A DNA stretch of 6,333 nt from Faecousia sp. (GCA_029258495.1 JARHYV010000043.1:1-6333); one strand, 5' to 3'; counted from the first letter of the stretch, positions 1 to 5,660 are shown. Notes: generated by a model not told the origin, from the letters alone. Translations and numbers: made by a program.

Positions 1-19
1 GCAGCAATTTTCTCCAATC

Positions 20-48
20 TTGACATTGCAGGAAAATCGGTATACTAT
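20..48 (+). promoter_or_regulatory. Sigma-A promoter of the riboswitch-antiporter unit
   Basis: A consensus -35 TTGACA lies at 20-25. A -10 element TACTAT lies at 43-48 with a 17-bp spacer; an overlapping TATACT at 41-46 would give 15 bp. The predicted transcription start is about 53-55, just before the first paired base of the riboswitch. The whole aptamer would therefore be transcribed with almost no extra leader, which supports both calls. Confidence 0.75.
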
Positions 49-51
49 ATC

Positions 52-116
52 CGGGATGGGAATGAAGTTCTCCCTTGGGCAACCTAAAACGCTGAGTATG
101 GCTGATGACTTCTGTG
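52..116 (+). ncRNA. Fluoride (crcB-type) riboswitch aptamer
   Basis: The leader matches the fluoride riboswitch class. P1 is GGGA (58-61) paired with TCCC (71-74) around a 9-base loop ATGAAGTTC, which fits the conserved ATG-purine-rich-TTC loop of this family. An A-rich joining segment (86-90) leads to a short second stem: GCTG (91-94) with TGGC (99-102), including two G-U pairs. The near-invariant GCTGATG follows at 101-107. The hallmark pseudoknot is present: GAAGT (64-68) in the P1 loop is fully complementary to ACTTC (108-112). A small GG-GCAA-CC hairpin (77-84) sits between the stems. The class binds fluoride through Mg2+ ions, and its known targets include crcB, eriC-type and Na+/H+ antiporter genes; the gene downstream here is a cation/proton antiporter. 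I recognised it by consensus and pairing, not by a covariance-model search. Confidence 0.92.
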
Positions 117-148
117 ACACTATGGACGCAGAAGGCATCAGTTTTTTT
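102..148 (+). terminator. Riboswitch expression platform: intrinsic terminator
   Basis: The arm at 102-116 pairs with 127-141. CTGATG (102-107) pairs with CATCAG (136-141), there is one A-G mismatch, then CTTCTG (109-114) pairs with CAGAAG (129-134), plus a T-G and a G-C pair closing a 10-base loop. Seven Ts follow at 142-148. The 5' arm includes the pseudoknot strand ACTTC and the conserved CTGATG of the aptamer. A ligand-stabilised aptamer should therefore block this hairpin, and an unbound aptamer should yield to it. The predicted behaviour is transcription read-through when fluoride is present. Confidence 0.9.
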
Positions 149-171
149 CTGCGCATTTTTGGAGGATTCTG

Positions 172-1374
172 ATGTTAACTTCACTTGCTTATATTTTTCT
201 TGTCGGGCTGAGTATGGCGGCGATCTGTCAAAAAATCAAGCTGCCCCGGATCATCGGGATGCTTTTCTCCGGGATCCTGCTGGGCCCGTTTGTTCTGGAA
301 CTGCTGGATCCGTCGATCCTGAATATTTCTGCCGAATTAAGGAAAATGGCTCTGGTCATCATCCTGATCAAGGCGGGCTTATCTCTGGATCTCGGAGAAC
401 TGAAAAAAGTGGGACGACCGGCATTTCTGCTTGCGTTTGTACCGGCTTGTTTTGAACTGGGGGGATATGTCCTGCTTGCGCCGTCACTTCTGGGCCTCAG
501 CCGGACAGAGGCGGCTGTCATGGGGGCAGTCCTTGCGGCGGTTTCGCCGGCGGTGGTTGTTCCCCGTATGGTTCAGCTGATGGAGGAGCGTTACGGAACG
601 GACAAGTCCATCCCTCAGATGATCCTGGCAGGGGCATCTATGGATGATGTATTTGTGATCGTGCTGTTTGCAACATTTCTGTCCATGGCACAGGGATCCG
701 GTGCAAATATGTTGGATTTCCTGAACATTCCGACCTCGATCCTACTGGGCATTGCTTTGGGCGGTGCGAGCGGATGGTTTCTCGCGTGGTTCTTTGAAAC
801 GAGTTATGCCCGTCAGCACCGGATCAGAAACAGCACCAAGGTCATCATTTTGCTTGGTGTATCCTTTGTCCTTCTGGCGGTGGAGCAGTGGACGGAAAAA
901 ATCGTTGCGATTTCGGGGCTGATCGCCATTGTGAGCATGGCGATGGTGGTCGGAGCCAAAAGCGTGCCTCAGGTCGCGGAACGGCTCAGGGAAAAATATG
1001 GAAAGCTGTGGATTGCGGCTGAGGTGATCCTGTTTGTTCTGGTGGGAGCGGCTGTGGATATCCGCTATACCATGGCGGCAGGCCCGGCGGCAGTGGTGAT
1101 GATCGCAGCCGGCTTAGCATTTCGTGCCATCGGTGTGAGTGTGTGCTTACTGGGGACGCAGCTGAGTCTGAAGGAGCGGCTGTACTGCATCATCGCATAT
1201 CTGCCAAAGGCAACGGTACAGGCGGCGATCGGTTCGGTTCCCCTTTCTGCCGGACTGCCCTGCGGCAGGATGATCCTGTCCGTAGCGGTGCTTTCCATTC
1301 TGATCACTGCCCCGTTGGGCGCAATCGGCATGGATCAAAGCTATCGGAACCTTCTGACCAAGCAGGATGGCTGA
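172..1374 (+). CDS. CPA-family cation/proton antiporter under fluoride riboswitch control
   Basis: This is a polytopic inner-membrane protein of 400 residues with roughly 11-13 hydrophobic segments, in the size range of the Na+/H+ exchanger superfamily. The start is fixed by GGAGG at 161-165, six bases before the ATG. Family signatures are PRIIGMLFSGILLGP near residues 25-39, the broken-helix stretch AAVSPAVVVPRM (122-133), the double aspartate GASMDDV with Asp158-Asp159 (as in NhaA and NHA2-type electrogenic antiporters), and LPKATVQAAIG (344-354) with conserved Lys346. The C-terminus is short, with no TrkA-N or other cytosolic domain, so it is not a full KefB/KefC. The family exchanges Na+ or K+ for H+. 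The fluoride riboswitch upstream implies a role in fluoride resistance, either exporting fluoride or restoring ion and pH balance; which one cannot be read from the sequence. It converges with the LysR gene, leaving 28 bases between stops and no clear terminator. Confidence 0.93.
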   Translation: MLTSLAYIFLVGLSMAAICQKIKLPRIIGMLFSGILLGPFVLELLDPSILNISAELRKMALVIILIKAGLSLDLGELKKVGRPAFLLAFVPACFELGGYVLLAPSLLGLSRTEAAVMGAVLAAVSPAVVVPRMVQLMEERYGTDKSIPQMILAGASMDDVFVIVLFATFLSMAQGSGANMLDFLNIPTSILLGIALGGASGWFLAWFFETSYARQHRIRNSTKVIILLGVSFVLLAVEQWTEKIVAISGLIAIVSMAMVVGAKSVPQVAERLREKYGKLWIAAEVILFVLVGAAVDIRYTMAAGPAAVVMIAAGLAFRAIGVSVCLLGTQLSLKERLYCIIAYLPKATVQAAIGSVPLSAGLPCGRMILSVAVLSILITAPLGAIGMDQSYRNLLTKQDG

Positions 1375-1402
1375 CAGGACGGTGTCTGCGGCCTGGATCC
1401 CT

Positions 1403-2278
1403 TTATAGGAGTTCGTCGAAAACGGCCTCATATTCTGTGGAAAAGATACTGTCCTTGTTCCAAATAAATGTAAAATCATGCATCAGCATAAAGTCATCCA
1501 GAGGGATCTGTCTGAGGATGCCGTCTGCAATTTCCTGCTGCACGGCGGCTTTGTATAGGAAGGAGATGCCGCAGTCCTGCCGCAGGAGGGAAACGATGGT
1601 GTGGATGTTTTCCACCTCGACGATGTGGGCAAAATTCTGCACGGACATGTTCTTCAGTGCCAGCGCCCGTGCAAGGATCGCGCGGGTGCCGGAACCGGGC
1701 TCCCGGATCAGAAGACGCTCGGCGGTCAGATCCTTTACACAGTGGATCGGCTGGGCGAATTCATGCCGGCTGGATGCGACGGCGATGTATTCCTCCGTAC
1801 GGTAGACGCGGGTCTGGTAGTTGTCCGCTTTGAAGTAGCCCTCTACGATGGCAAAATCGATGTTCCCTTCGTAGAGATCGGCCAAGAGGGTCTTGGTATT
1901 TCGGTATCGGACATGAAAATCCGTGTCGGGATGTGCCTTGATGAGCCTTGCAAGCGCCGGCAGGATCGCATATTCGCCAATGGTCATGGTAACACCGAAG
2001 GTGAGGACTTTTTTCCCTGCAAGGCTTTCCTTCATCCGCTTTTTGATGGTGTTTTCATCGTTGCGCATGGACTCCAGAGAGGAACGGAGGATCTCTCCGG
2101 CAGGGGACAGGGTCAGATTTTTTCGATCCCGAACAAACAGTGGGGTATCAAATTTGGTTTCCAGGTATTTGATGTGCTGAGATACTGCCGGCTGCGTCAG
2201 GTTCATGGCCTCGGCAGCCCGGGTAAAGCTCATATATTTGCATACGGTTAAAAAGGTTTCCATTCGAAAATCAAGCAT
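1403..2278 (-). CDS. LysR-type transcriptional regulator
   Basis: The product is a 291-residue cytoplasmic DNA-binding protein, normal length for LysR regulators. The N-terminal winged helix-turn-helix is clear: SFTRAAEAMNLTQPAVSQHI (17-36), followed by LETKFDTPLFVRDRKNLTLSPAG (39-61) and a linker helix. The effector-binding domain runs from about residue 90, with a strand (KVLTFGVTMTIGEYAILP), the EGNIDFAIVEG stretch (137-147) and REPGSGTR (192-199). The last is a pattern typical of the CysB/CbbR/CysL-like branch. The ligand cannot be inferred. The start is supported by GGAGG (2285-2289 on the minus strand), six bases upstream. The gene is divergent from the thioredoxin-reductase-like flavoprotein, and the shared 164-bp control region carries overlapping promoters and a dyad. 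The likely role is therefore control of that flavoprotein gene together with autorepression. Confidence 0.95.
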   Translation of the reverse strand: MLDFRMETFLTVCKYMSFTRAAEAMNLTQPAVSQHIKYLETKFDTPLFVRDRKNLTLSPAGEILRSSLESMRNDENTIKKRMKESLAGKKVLTFGVTMTIGEYAILPALARLIKAHPDTDFHVRYRNTKTLLADLYEGNIDFAIVEGYFKADNYQTRVYRTEEYIAVASSRHEFAQPIHCVKDLTAERLLIREPGSGTRAILARALALKNMSVQNFAHIVEVENIHTIVSLLRQDCGISFLYKAAVQQEIADGILRQIPLDDFMLMHDFTFIWNKDSIFSTEYEAVFDELL

Positions 2279-2329
2279 AAACTACCTCCGGACAGGAAAA
2301 GCCCCAATGATCAGTTTTGTTTTTGTGTC

Positions 2330-2378
2330 TGATAATATCATAACAGAAAATTATGGTAATATCAAATATCATAATTTT
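2330..2378. promoter_or_regulatory. Probable LysR-regulator binding region with dyads
   Basis: A perfect 9-bp inverted repeat, AAAATTATG (2347-2355) and CATAATTTT (2370-2378), is separated by 14 bp. A second short palindrome, TGATA-A-TATCA, lies at 2330-2340. AATATCATAA occurs twice, at 2334-2343 and 2365-2374, 31 bp or about three helical turns apart, so both copies would face the same side of the DNA. Relative to the predicted flavoprotein transcription start near 2411, the palindromes centre at about -76 and -48. This resembles the recognition and activation sites of LysR regulators, and it also covers the regulator's own promoter. That the regulator binds here is inferred from position and symmetry. 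Confidence 0.65.
2337..2365 (-). promoter_or_regulatory. Promoter of the LysR gene
   Basis: On the minus strand, TTGATA (2365-2360) and TATGAT (2342-2337) are separated by exactly 17 bp, a good sigma-A match. Transcription should start near 2330, giving a leader of about 50 bases. Both elements lie inside the dyad region, which fits autorepression. Confidence 0.65.
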
Positions 2379-2404
2379 ACAAAATGGAGAGAAAGATATA
2401 TAGT
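2376..2404 (+). promoter_or_regulatory. Promoter of the thioredoxin-reductase-like gene
   Basis: TTTACA (2376-2381) and TATAGT (2399-2404) are separated by 17 bp. The predicted start is near 2411, about 32 bases before the ATG. The right arm of the 9-bp dyad ends inside the -35, where a bound regulator could contact RNA polymerase or block it. Confidence 0.65.
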
Positions 2405-2442
2405 AAAGGCACAAACAAGAATCAAATTTGGAGGTAACAAGA

Positions 2443-3342
2443 ATGATGTATGATGTTGTGATTATCGGAGCAGGGCCTGCAGGGATCAGTGCGGGGATCT
2501 ACGCAGTCAGCCGCGGCTGCAAGACTGTGGTTCTGGAGAAGAACGAGGTCGGCGGATTGATCGGCAAGGTGTCAACGGTTACGCATTATGCCTCTGTCAC
2601 AGAAGGGGAAACCGGAAAGATGTTTGCTCAGAAACTGTTAGAGCAGGCACGGATTGCCGGTGTCGAGCTGGTCAAAGCAGAGGTGACCGGCGTCGATCTG
2701 AAAGGGGAGGTCAAGCGTGTGCATACGGATCAGGGTGTGTACACGGCTCGCAAGGTGATCCTTGCTAATGGAACCTCTCCCAGAAAGCTGGGCATCCCCG
2801 GAGAAATGGAGCTTGCCGGAAAGGGCATGGGCATGAATGCGGCAAGGGATGCAAGAGCCTATCAGGGCAAGAATGTCTATGTGGTCGGCGGTGCGGATGG
2901 CGCCATCAAGGAGGCTCTGTATCTGGCACGCTTTGCACAGAAGGTCACCATTATCCATTTTGAAGAGCAGCTGGGCTGCATTGCAGAGTTCAGAAACAAG
3001 GTGAGCAGAACCTCCAATATCGAGCTGCACCTGAATGCCCGGCTCCATGGGGTGTATGGAGTGGATCAGGTGGAGTCTCTGGAGCTTGTGGACGAGAAGA
3101 CGGGAGCCATCGAAACCATCGAAGATCCCGGCTGTGGGATCTTTGTGTACGCAGGCACCCTGCCTAATACACAGCTGTATACCCAGCTGGAGCTGTGCGA
3201 TGGATTTATCCCTGTGAATGAGAAGATGGAAACAGAATTGACCGGAGTCTATGCCGTGGGTGATATTCGGGTCAAGCAGGTTCGTCAGGTTTCCACTGCT
3301 GTGGCAGACGGCACCATTGCTGCCATCAACGCTGCCATGTAA
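2443..3342 (+). CDS. Thioredoxin-reductase-like FAD oxidoreductase lacking the redox CxxC
   Basis: The product is a 299-residue soluble flavoprotein, a little shorter than bacterial thioredoxin reductase (about 310-320). It keeps the N-terminal FAD motif GAGPAG (9-14), VILANGTSPRKLGIPGE (105-121), a second dinucleotide fold VVGGADGAIKEALYLA (147-162), GIFVYAGTLPNT (232-243) and the C-terminal FAD motif VYAVGDIR (269-276) followed by RQV. Where the redox CxxC normally sits, residues 132-135 read N-A-A-R, although the following Asp is kept. The HRRxxxR signature that binds the NADPH phosphate is replaced by HFEEQLG (172-178). Ordinary thioredoxin reduction is therefore unlikely; another electron donor or acceptor is inferred. 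ATG 2443 is chosen because GGAGG (2430-2434) lies eight bases upstream. A TTG at 2428 would overlap that site, and a second ATG follows at 2446. The gene is divergent from the LysR regulator that probably controls it. Confidence 0.93.
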   Translation: MMYDVVIIGAGPAGISAGIYAVSRGCKTVVLEKNEVGGLIGKVSTVTHYASVTEGETGKMFAQKLLEQARIAGVELVKAEVTGVDLKGEVKRVHTDQGVYTARKVILANGTSPRKLGIPGEMELAGKGMGMNAARDARAYQGKNVYVVGGADGAIKEALYLARFAQKVTIIHFEEQLGCIAEFRNKVSRTSNIELHLNARLHGVYGVDQVESLELVDEKTGAIETIEDPGCGIFVYAGTLPNTQLYTQLELCDGFIPVNEKMETELTGVYAVGDIRVKQVRQVSTAVADGTIAAINAAM

Positions 3343-3380
3343 TGGCGGCATCGGATCTTCCTAAGTTGTGTCGATATCGG

Positions 3381-3417
3381 AAAAGCGCCCCATGTATCCA
3401 CACATGGGGCGCTTTTT
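3381..3417. terminator. Bidirectional intrinsic terminator
   Basis: A perfect 15-bp stem, AAAAGCGCCCCATGT (3381-3395) with ACATGGGGCGCTTTT (3402-3416), closes a 6-base loop. It ends in five Ts on the plus strand and four Ts on the minus strand. It lies between the convergent flavoprotein gene (stop at 3342) and methyltransferase gene (stop at 3453), so it can serve both, more strongly on the plus strand. Confidence 0.92.
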
Positions 3418-3452
3418 GTGGAAAACCGTAGGGTTTTCAGGGCTTGGGGCGG

Positions 3453-3941
3453 TCACTTCTTGGGAAACCACGGAAAGCATCGGTTTACCCGCTTGCAGTA
3501 GGCGGTGTATGCGTTCCCATAGAGCGCTTGCAGCCATTTTTCTTCGGTTGGTTTGAGCAATATGGTCATCAGCAGGGGGTAGACGGGGCAGAGCACCAAC
3601 AGATACAGGTTTCCGATCCAGAAGAGCACAGCCCACATGAGAAACATGATGGCGGAGTAGATGGGATTTCGCACCCATGCGTATGCACCGGTGGTGACAA
3701 GGTCGTTGCCGACGATGTGCTTGTCGATTTTTTGCACCAGTACAGCGGTGATCCACAATGCGGCGGCGATCAGGAGAGCGATCCCGGAGAGGATCTTGAG
3801 AAGAACAGAGCTTGCAGAGAAATAGACTTCCGGCAGCAGGTGAAAGCGAGTGAGCAGGTATGCAGCCAAGGTTATGAGGGCGCAGATCGCCGCATACAAT
3901 GGGCCGACCCCAAAAATCGACAGGTGTTTTTGCGTTTTCAT
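3453..3941 (-). CDS. Isoprenylcysteine carboxyl methyltransferase-family membrane methyltransferase
   Basis: The product is a small integral membrane protein of 162 residues with about four hydrophobic segments (roughly 11-31, 44-69, 94-110, 111-129). The family's SAM-binding C-terminal signature is clear: LVTTGAYAWVRNPIY (81-95, matching the GxYxxVRxPxY pattern), then a Glu pair (133-134) and YGNAYTAYCKRVNRCFP (141-157), matching the FGxxYxxYxxxVxRxxP pattern. Members of this ICMT/PEMT-like group transfer a methyl group from SAM at the membrane face. Bacterial members have diverse, mostly unknown substrates, so none is assigned. A start at 3956 is possible, but ATG 3941 has AAAGGAG (3953-3947, minus strand) five bases upstream, and that site lies inside the longer reading frame; the shorter start is preferred. 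The gene has its own promoter with a palindrome at the start site, and shares a terminator with the convergent flavoprotein gene. Confidence 0.9.
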   Translation of the reverse strand: MKTQKHLSIFGVGPLYAAICALITLAAYLLTRFHLLPEVYFSASSVLLKILSGIALLIAAALWITAVLVQKIDKHIVGNDLVTTGAYAWVRNPIYSAIMFLMWAVLFWIGNLYLLVLCPVYPLLMTILLKPTEEKWLQALYGNAYTAYCKRVNRCFPWFPKK

Positions 3942-3959
3942 AATGGCTCCTTTCATGTG

Positions 3960-3975
3960 GTTAGTTCATCCTAAC
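3960..3975. promoter_or_regulatory. Possible operator at the methyltransferase transcription start
   Basis: This is a perfect 5-bp inverted repeat, GTTAG (3960-3964) and CTAAC (3971-3975), with a 6-base spacer. It overlaps the predicted transcription start of the minus-strand gene, just downstream of its -10, which is a classic repressor position. The short arms leave room for chance, and no regulator for it is encoded nearby. Confidence 0.35.
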
Positions 3976-3978
3976 TGC

Positions 3979-4007
3979 ATGATAACACGAAAGGATGTGC
4001 TTATCAA
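3979..4007 (-). promoter_or_regulatory. Promoter of the methyltransferase gene
   Basis: On the minus strand, TTGATA (4007-4002) and TATCAT (3984-3979) are separated by 17 bp. Transcription should start near 3972, about 30 bases before the preferred ATG. Confidence 0.65.
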
Positions 4008-4047
4008 TCATTTTTTCGGTGATTTGTTTGTGGATCACGCCCTCGTA

Positions 4048-4076
4048 TTGACATGTTTTTTGAGGAGTGCTAATAT
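4048..4076 (+). promoter_or_regulatory. Strong extended -10 promoter of the YcxB-like gene
   Basis: Consensus TTGACA (4048-4053), a 17-bp spacer and TAATAT (4071-4076) are preceded by an extended -10 TGC (4068-4070). The predicted start is near 4083, giving an 87-base leader. The sequence GAGTGCTAA (4065-4073) overlaps the -10 and equals one half of a CIRCE element; the matching left half is absent. Confidence 0.75.
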
Positions 4077-4169
4077 AAAAACAAAGTTGCGGTGTTCGAT
4101 TGTTATACAGATCGTCTTTTCTTTCTGGATACAAAGTTACCACGGACGGAACGCAGAAGGGAGGCCATT

Positions 4170-4763
4170 ATGCAGGAATATACTGTGAATGCACGGCAAA
4201 GAAAAAAAGCACTGCGGGAAGTGCGCAGGCAGAATTTCAAGGATCTTAAAACATTTCCCAAGGTCTGCTTTTACATTGCTGTGATCATGAAATGCATAGC
4301 CTGTGCGGGATTGGGAGGAGCTATCCTGTATTGGATTTTCTGGAATGCCGATGGAGTTACCATTTTCTTTCATATCATGATGCTTTTAATGGTGTATCTC
4401 CCTTCTGCGATTCCGCAAACTGTGTATGTGCTTATGATCGATCGGGAATTCAGGTTCCGGCTGCAAGAAAGACTTCGGATCAATCCGGATGGTTTCGTGT
4501 ATTATTACCACGATGACCGTGTGGCAGATCCAAGCTCTATCTTTAGCTATGATATCAAATACAGCCAGATCGAAAAGATCGAGTACAACGAAAAGACAAG
4601 GATCCTGACCTGCTATGGCAGTCTTTCCACCGATACATATTCCGGCGGCAGGGTCACCGAAACCATTCAGTGCAGAGCCGTTGATATTATGGATATATAC
4701 GATGGGATCGAACTGAAACAGGTGTTGGAAGAGGCACTGGCGGCCCGTAAAGAAAATCCCTGA
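4170..4763 (+). CDS. Two-helix membrane protein with probable YcxB/PH-like C-terminal domain
   Basis: The product has 197 residues. A basic N-terminus (about 10-22, RKKALREVRRQ) precedes two hydrophobic segments at roughly 31-57 and 62-90, then a soluble tail. The tail has strand-rich segments LRINPDGFVYYYHD (102-115), FSYDIKYSQIEKIEYNEKTR (125-144) and ILTCYGSL (145-152), and ends in an amphipathic helix (about 178-192). This order of a membrane hairpin, PH-like strands and a C-terminal helix is typical of YcxB-like/bacterial PH proteins, whose function is unknown. The family call rests on topology and strand pattern, so it is tentative. The positive-inside rule puts both ends in the cytoplasm. 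The start at 4170 has GGGAGG (4159-4164) five bases upstream; an in-frame extension to 4092 has no such site. The gene has its own strong promoter and a hairpin terminator at 4779-4816. Confidence 0.85.
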   Translation: MQEYTVNARQRKKALREVRRQNFKDLKTFPKVCFYIAVIMKCIACAGLGGAILYWIFWNADGVTIFFHIMMLLMVYLPSAIPQTVYVLMIDREFRFRLQERLRINPDGFVYYYHDDRVADPSSIFSYDIKYSQIEKIEYNEKTRILTCYGSLSTDTYSGGRVTETIQCRAVDIMDIYDGIELKQVLEEALAARKENP

Positions 4764-4778
4764 CCTTGAACGACATGA

Positions 4779-4819
4779 AAAAGACCTTGCTGATTGATGT
4801 ATCAGTAAGGTCTTTTGTT
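4779..4819. terminator. Bidirectional intrinsic terminator
   Basis: AAAAGACCTT (4779-4788) pairs with AAGGTCTTTT (4807-4816). A G-T pair and CTGAT/ATCAG then extend the stem to 16 bp around a 6-base loop. T-rich sequence follows on the plus strand and five As precede it, so it can also end the minus-strand acetyltransferase transcript (stop at 4862). Confidence 0.88.
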
Positions 4820-4861
4820 GTTTGTCTGTTGATGTGCCGGCGGAGGTGCAGATGGTCTGCA

Positions 4862-5473
4862 TTACAGCTCGATGGGCTTTCCGTGGTCATAAAATCGGTC
4901 GTCTTCCGCGGTGATTTTTCGCAGGATCCTGCATGGATTGCCTGCCGCCACAACATTTGCGGGAATATCTTTTGTAACAATGCTGTTTGCACCGATCACG
5001 GAGTTTTCTCCGATGGTGACCCCGGGCATAATAAAGACACCACCGCCGATCCAAGCGTTCTTTCCAATGTGAACGGGCAGATTATACTGCATCTGTTTTT
5101 CCCGAAGAGCAGGACTGATGGGATGTGTGGCAGTGCATACGATCACATGCGGCCCAAACATCACATTGTCCCCGATGTAAATGTGGGTATCATCCACCAG
5201 ACTCAAGCCCACATTGGCATAGATATGGCTGCCGAAGTGCACATGCCTGCCACCCCAGTTTGCGTGAAAGGGCGGCTCGATGTAGTTGTCTTCCCCACAT
5301 TCTGCAAACATGTCCTTCAGCAGCTGCTGCCGCTTTTCCCCTTCAGAAGGGCGGCTGTGGTTATAGTCGTACAGCAGCTCCAGACAGCTTGTCTGTTCGG
5401 CAACCAGCTGCTCATCGCTGCATGCGTAGATTTTTCCGGAGTGCATTTTCTCGGCAATGTCTTCCAATTTCAT
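4862..5473 (-). CDS. Maltose/galactoside-type sugar O-acetyltransferase
   Basis: The product is a 203-residue cytoplasmic enzyme that should transfer acetyl from acetyl-CoA to a sugar hydroxyl; E. coli LacA is 203 and Maa 183 residues. The N-terminal Mac region (about 5-55) has the family pattern EKMHSGKIYACSDEQL. From about 70 a left-handed beta-helix of hexapeptide repeats follows (VHFGSHIYANVGLSL, IYIGDNVMFGP, VHIGKNAWIGGGVFIMPGVTI). Catalytic His117 lies in TATHPI, and Asn87 is spaced from it as Asn85 is from His115 in LacA. The closing segment ANVVAAGNPCRILRKI (172-187) is characteristic. The in-frame ATG at 5491 is possible, but GGGGG (5485-5481, minus strand) sits seven bases before ATG 5473. 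The physiological substrate is unknown; such enzymes may detoxify non-metabolised sugars. No sugar transporter or hydrolase gene lies nearby. Confidence 0.95.
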   Translation of the reverse strand: MKLEDIAEKMHSGKIYACSDEQLVAEQTSCLELLYDYNHSRPSEGEKRQQLLKDMFAECGEDNYIEPPFHANWGGRHVHFGSHIYANVGLSLVDDTHIYIGDNVMFGPHVIVCTATHPISPALREKQMQYNLPVHIGKNAWIGGGVFIMPGVTIGENSVIGANSIVTKDIPANVVAAGNPCRILRKITAEDDRFYDHGKPIEL

Positions 5474-5505
5474 ATATGATCCCCCTATCATATCTTTGTT
5501 GGCTC

Positions 5506-5534
5506 ATTCTATCATGTATTGCCCAGAGCTGCAA
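5506..5534 (-). promoter_or_regulatory. Candidate promoter of the acetyltransferase gene
   Basis: On the minus strand, a good -10 TAGAAT (5511-5506) lies 17 bp after a poor -35 TTGCAG (5534-5529). It is positioned to give a leader of about 26 bases. The weak -35 suggests low or activator-dependent expression. Confidence 0.4.
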
Positions 5535-5584
5535 TATTTTCATGGAGCATTATGTGCCAAACGAGGGAAACTAAGATCAGCCGA

Positions 5585-5612
5585 TTGCAATTTTAGGAAT
5601 TCGTGCTATACT
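5585..5612 (+). promoter_or_regulatory. Extended -10 promoter of the last gene
   Basis: TTGCAA (5585-5590), a 16-bp spacer and TATACT (5607-5612) are preceded by an extended -10 TGC (5604-5606). The predicted start is near 5619, about 42 bases before the ATG at 5661. Confidence 0.6.
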
Positions 5613-5660
5613 ACCCCAAAAGAGATCCGCCTTGAAAGGACTGAGTAAGGAGGGACTTGC

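Noticed and set aside
105..455. Plus-strand open frame starting inside the riboswitch
   Set aside because: It begins in the aptamer/terminator, lacks a ribosome binding site and overlaps the antiporter in another frame.
1375..1402. Terminator expected between the convergent antiporter and LysR genes
   Set aside because: No stable stem followed by a T-run is visible in these 28 bases; the transcripts may end inside the opposite gene.
1601..2251. Long open frame on the plus strand inside the LysR gene
   Set aside because: It is antisense to a protein with unmistakable LysR domains, its translation shows no family features, and it has no ribosome binding site of its own.
2428..2442. TTG start that would lengthen the flavoprotein by five residues
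   Set aside because: The TTG is part of the GGAGG ribosome binding site that serves ATG 2443, and the family's N-terminus begins right at the FAD strand.
2638..3351. Minus-strand open frame opposite the flavoprotein
   Set aside because: The plus strand has intact FAD motifs, a ribosome binding site and a promoter; the antisense translation has no recognisable domain.
4080..4138. ACAAAGTT occurring twice in the leader of the YcxB-like gene
   Set aside because: It is an 8-base match about 50 bases apart without symmetry or further extension; chance is the simplest explanation.
4766..5479. Plus-strand open frame of 237 codons opposite the acetyltransferase, longer than the real gene
   Set aside because: The minus strand encodes a complete hexapeptide acetyltransferase with its catalytic His; the plus frame runs through the terminator hairpin and looks like a composition shadow.
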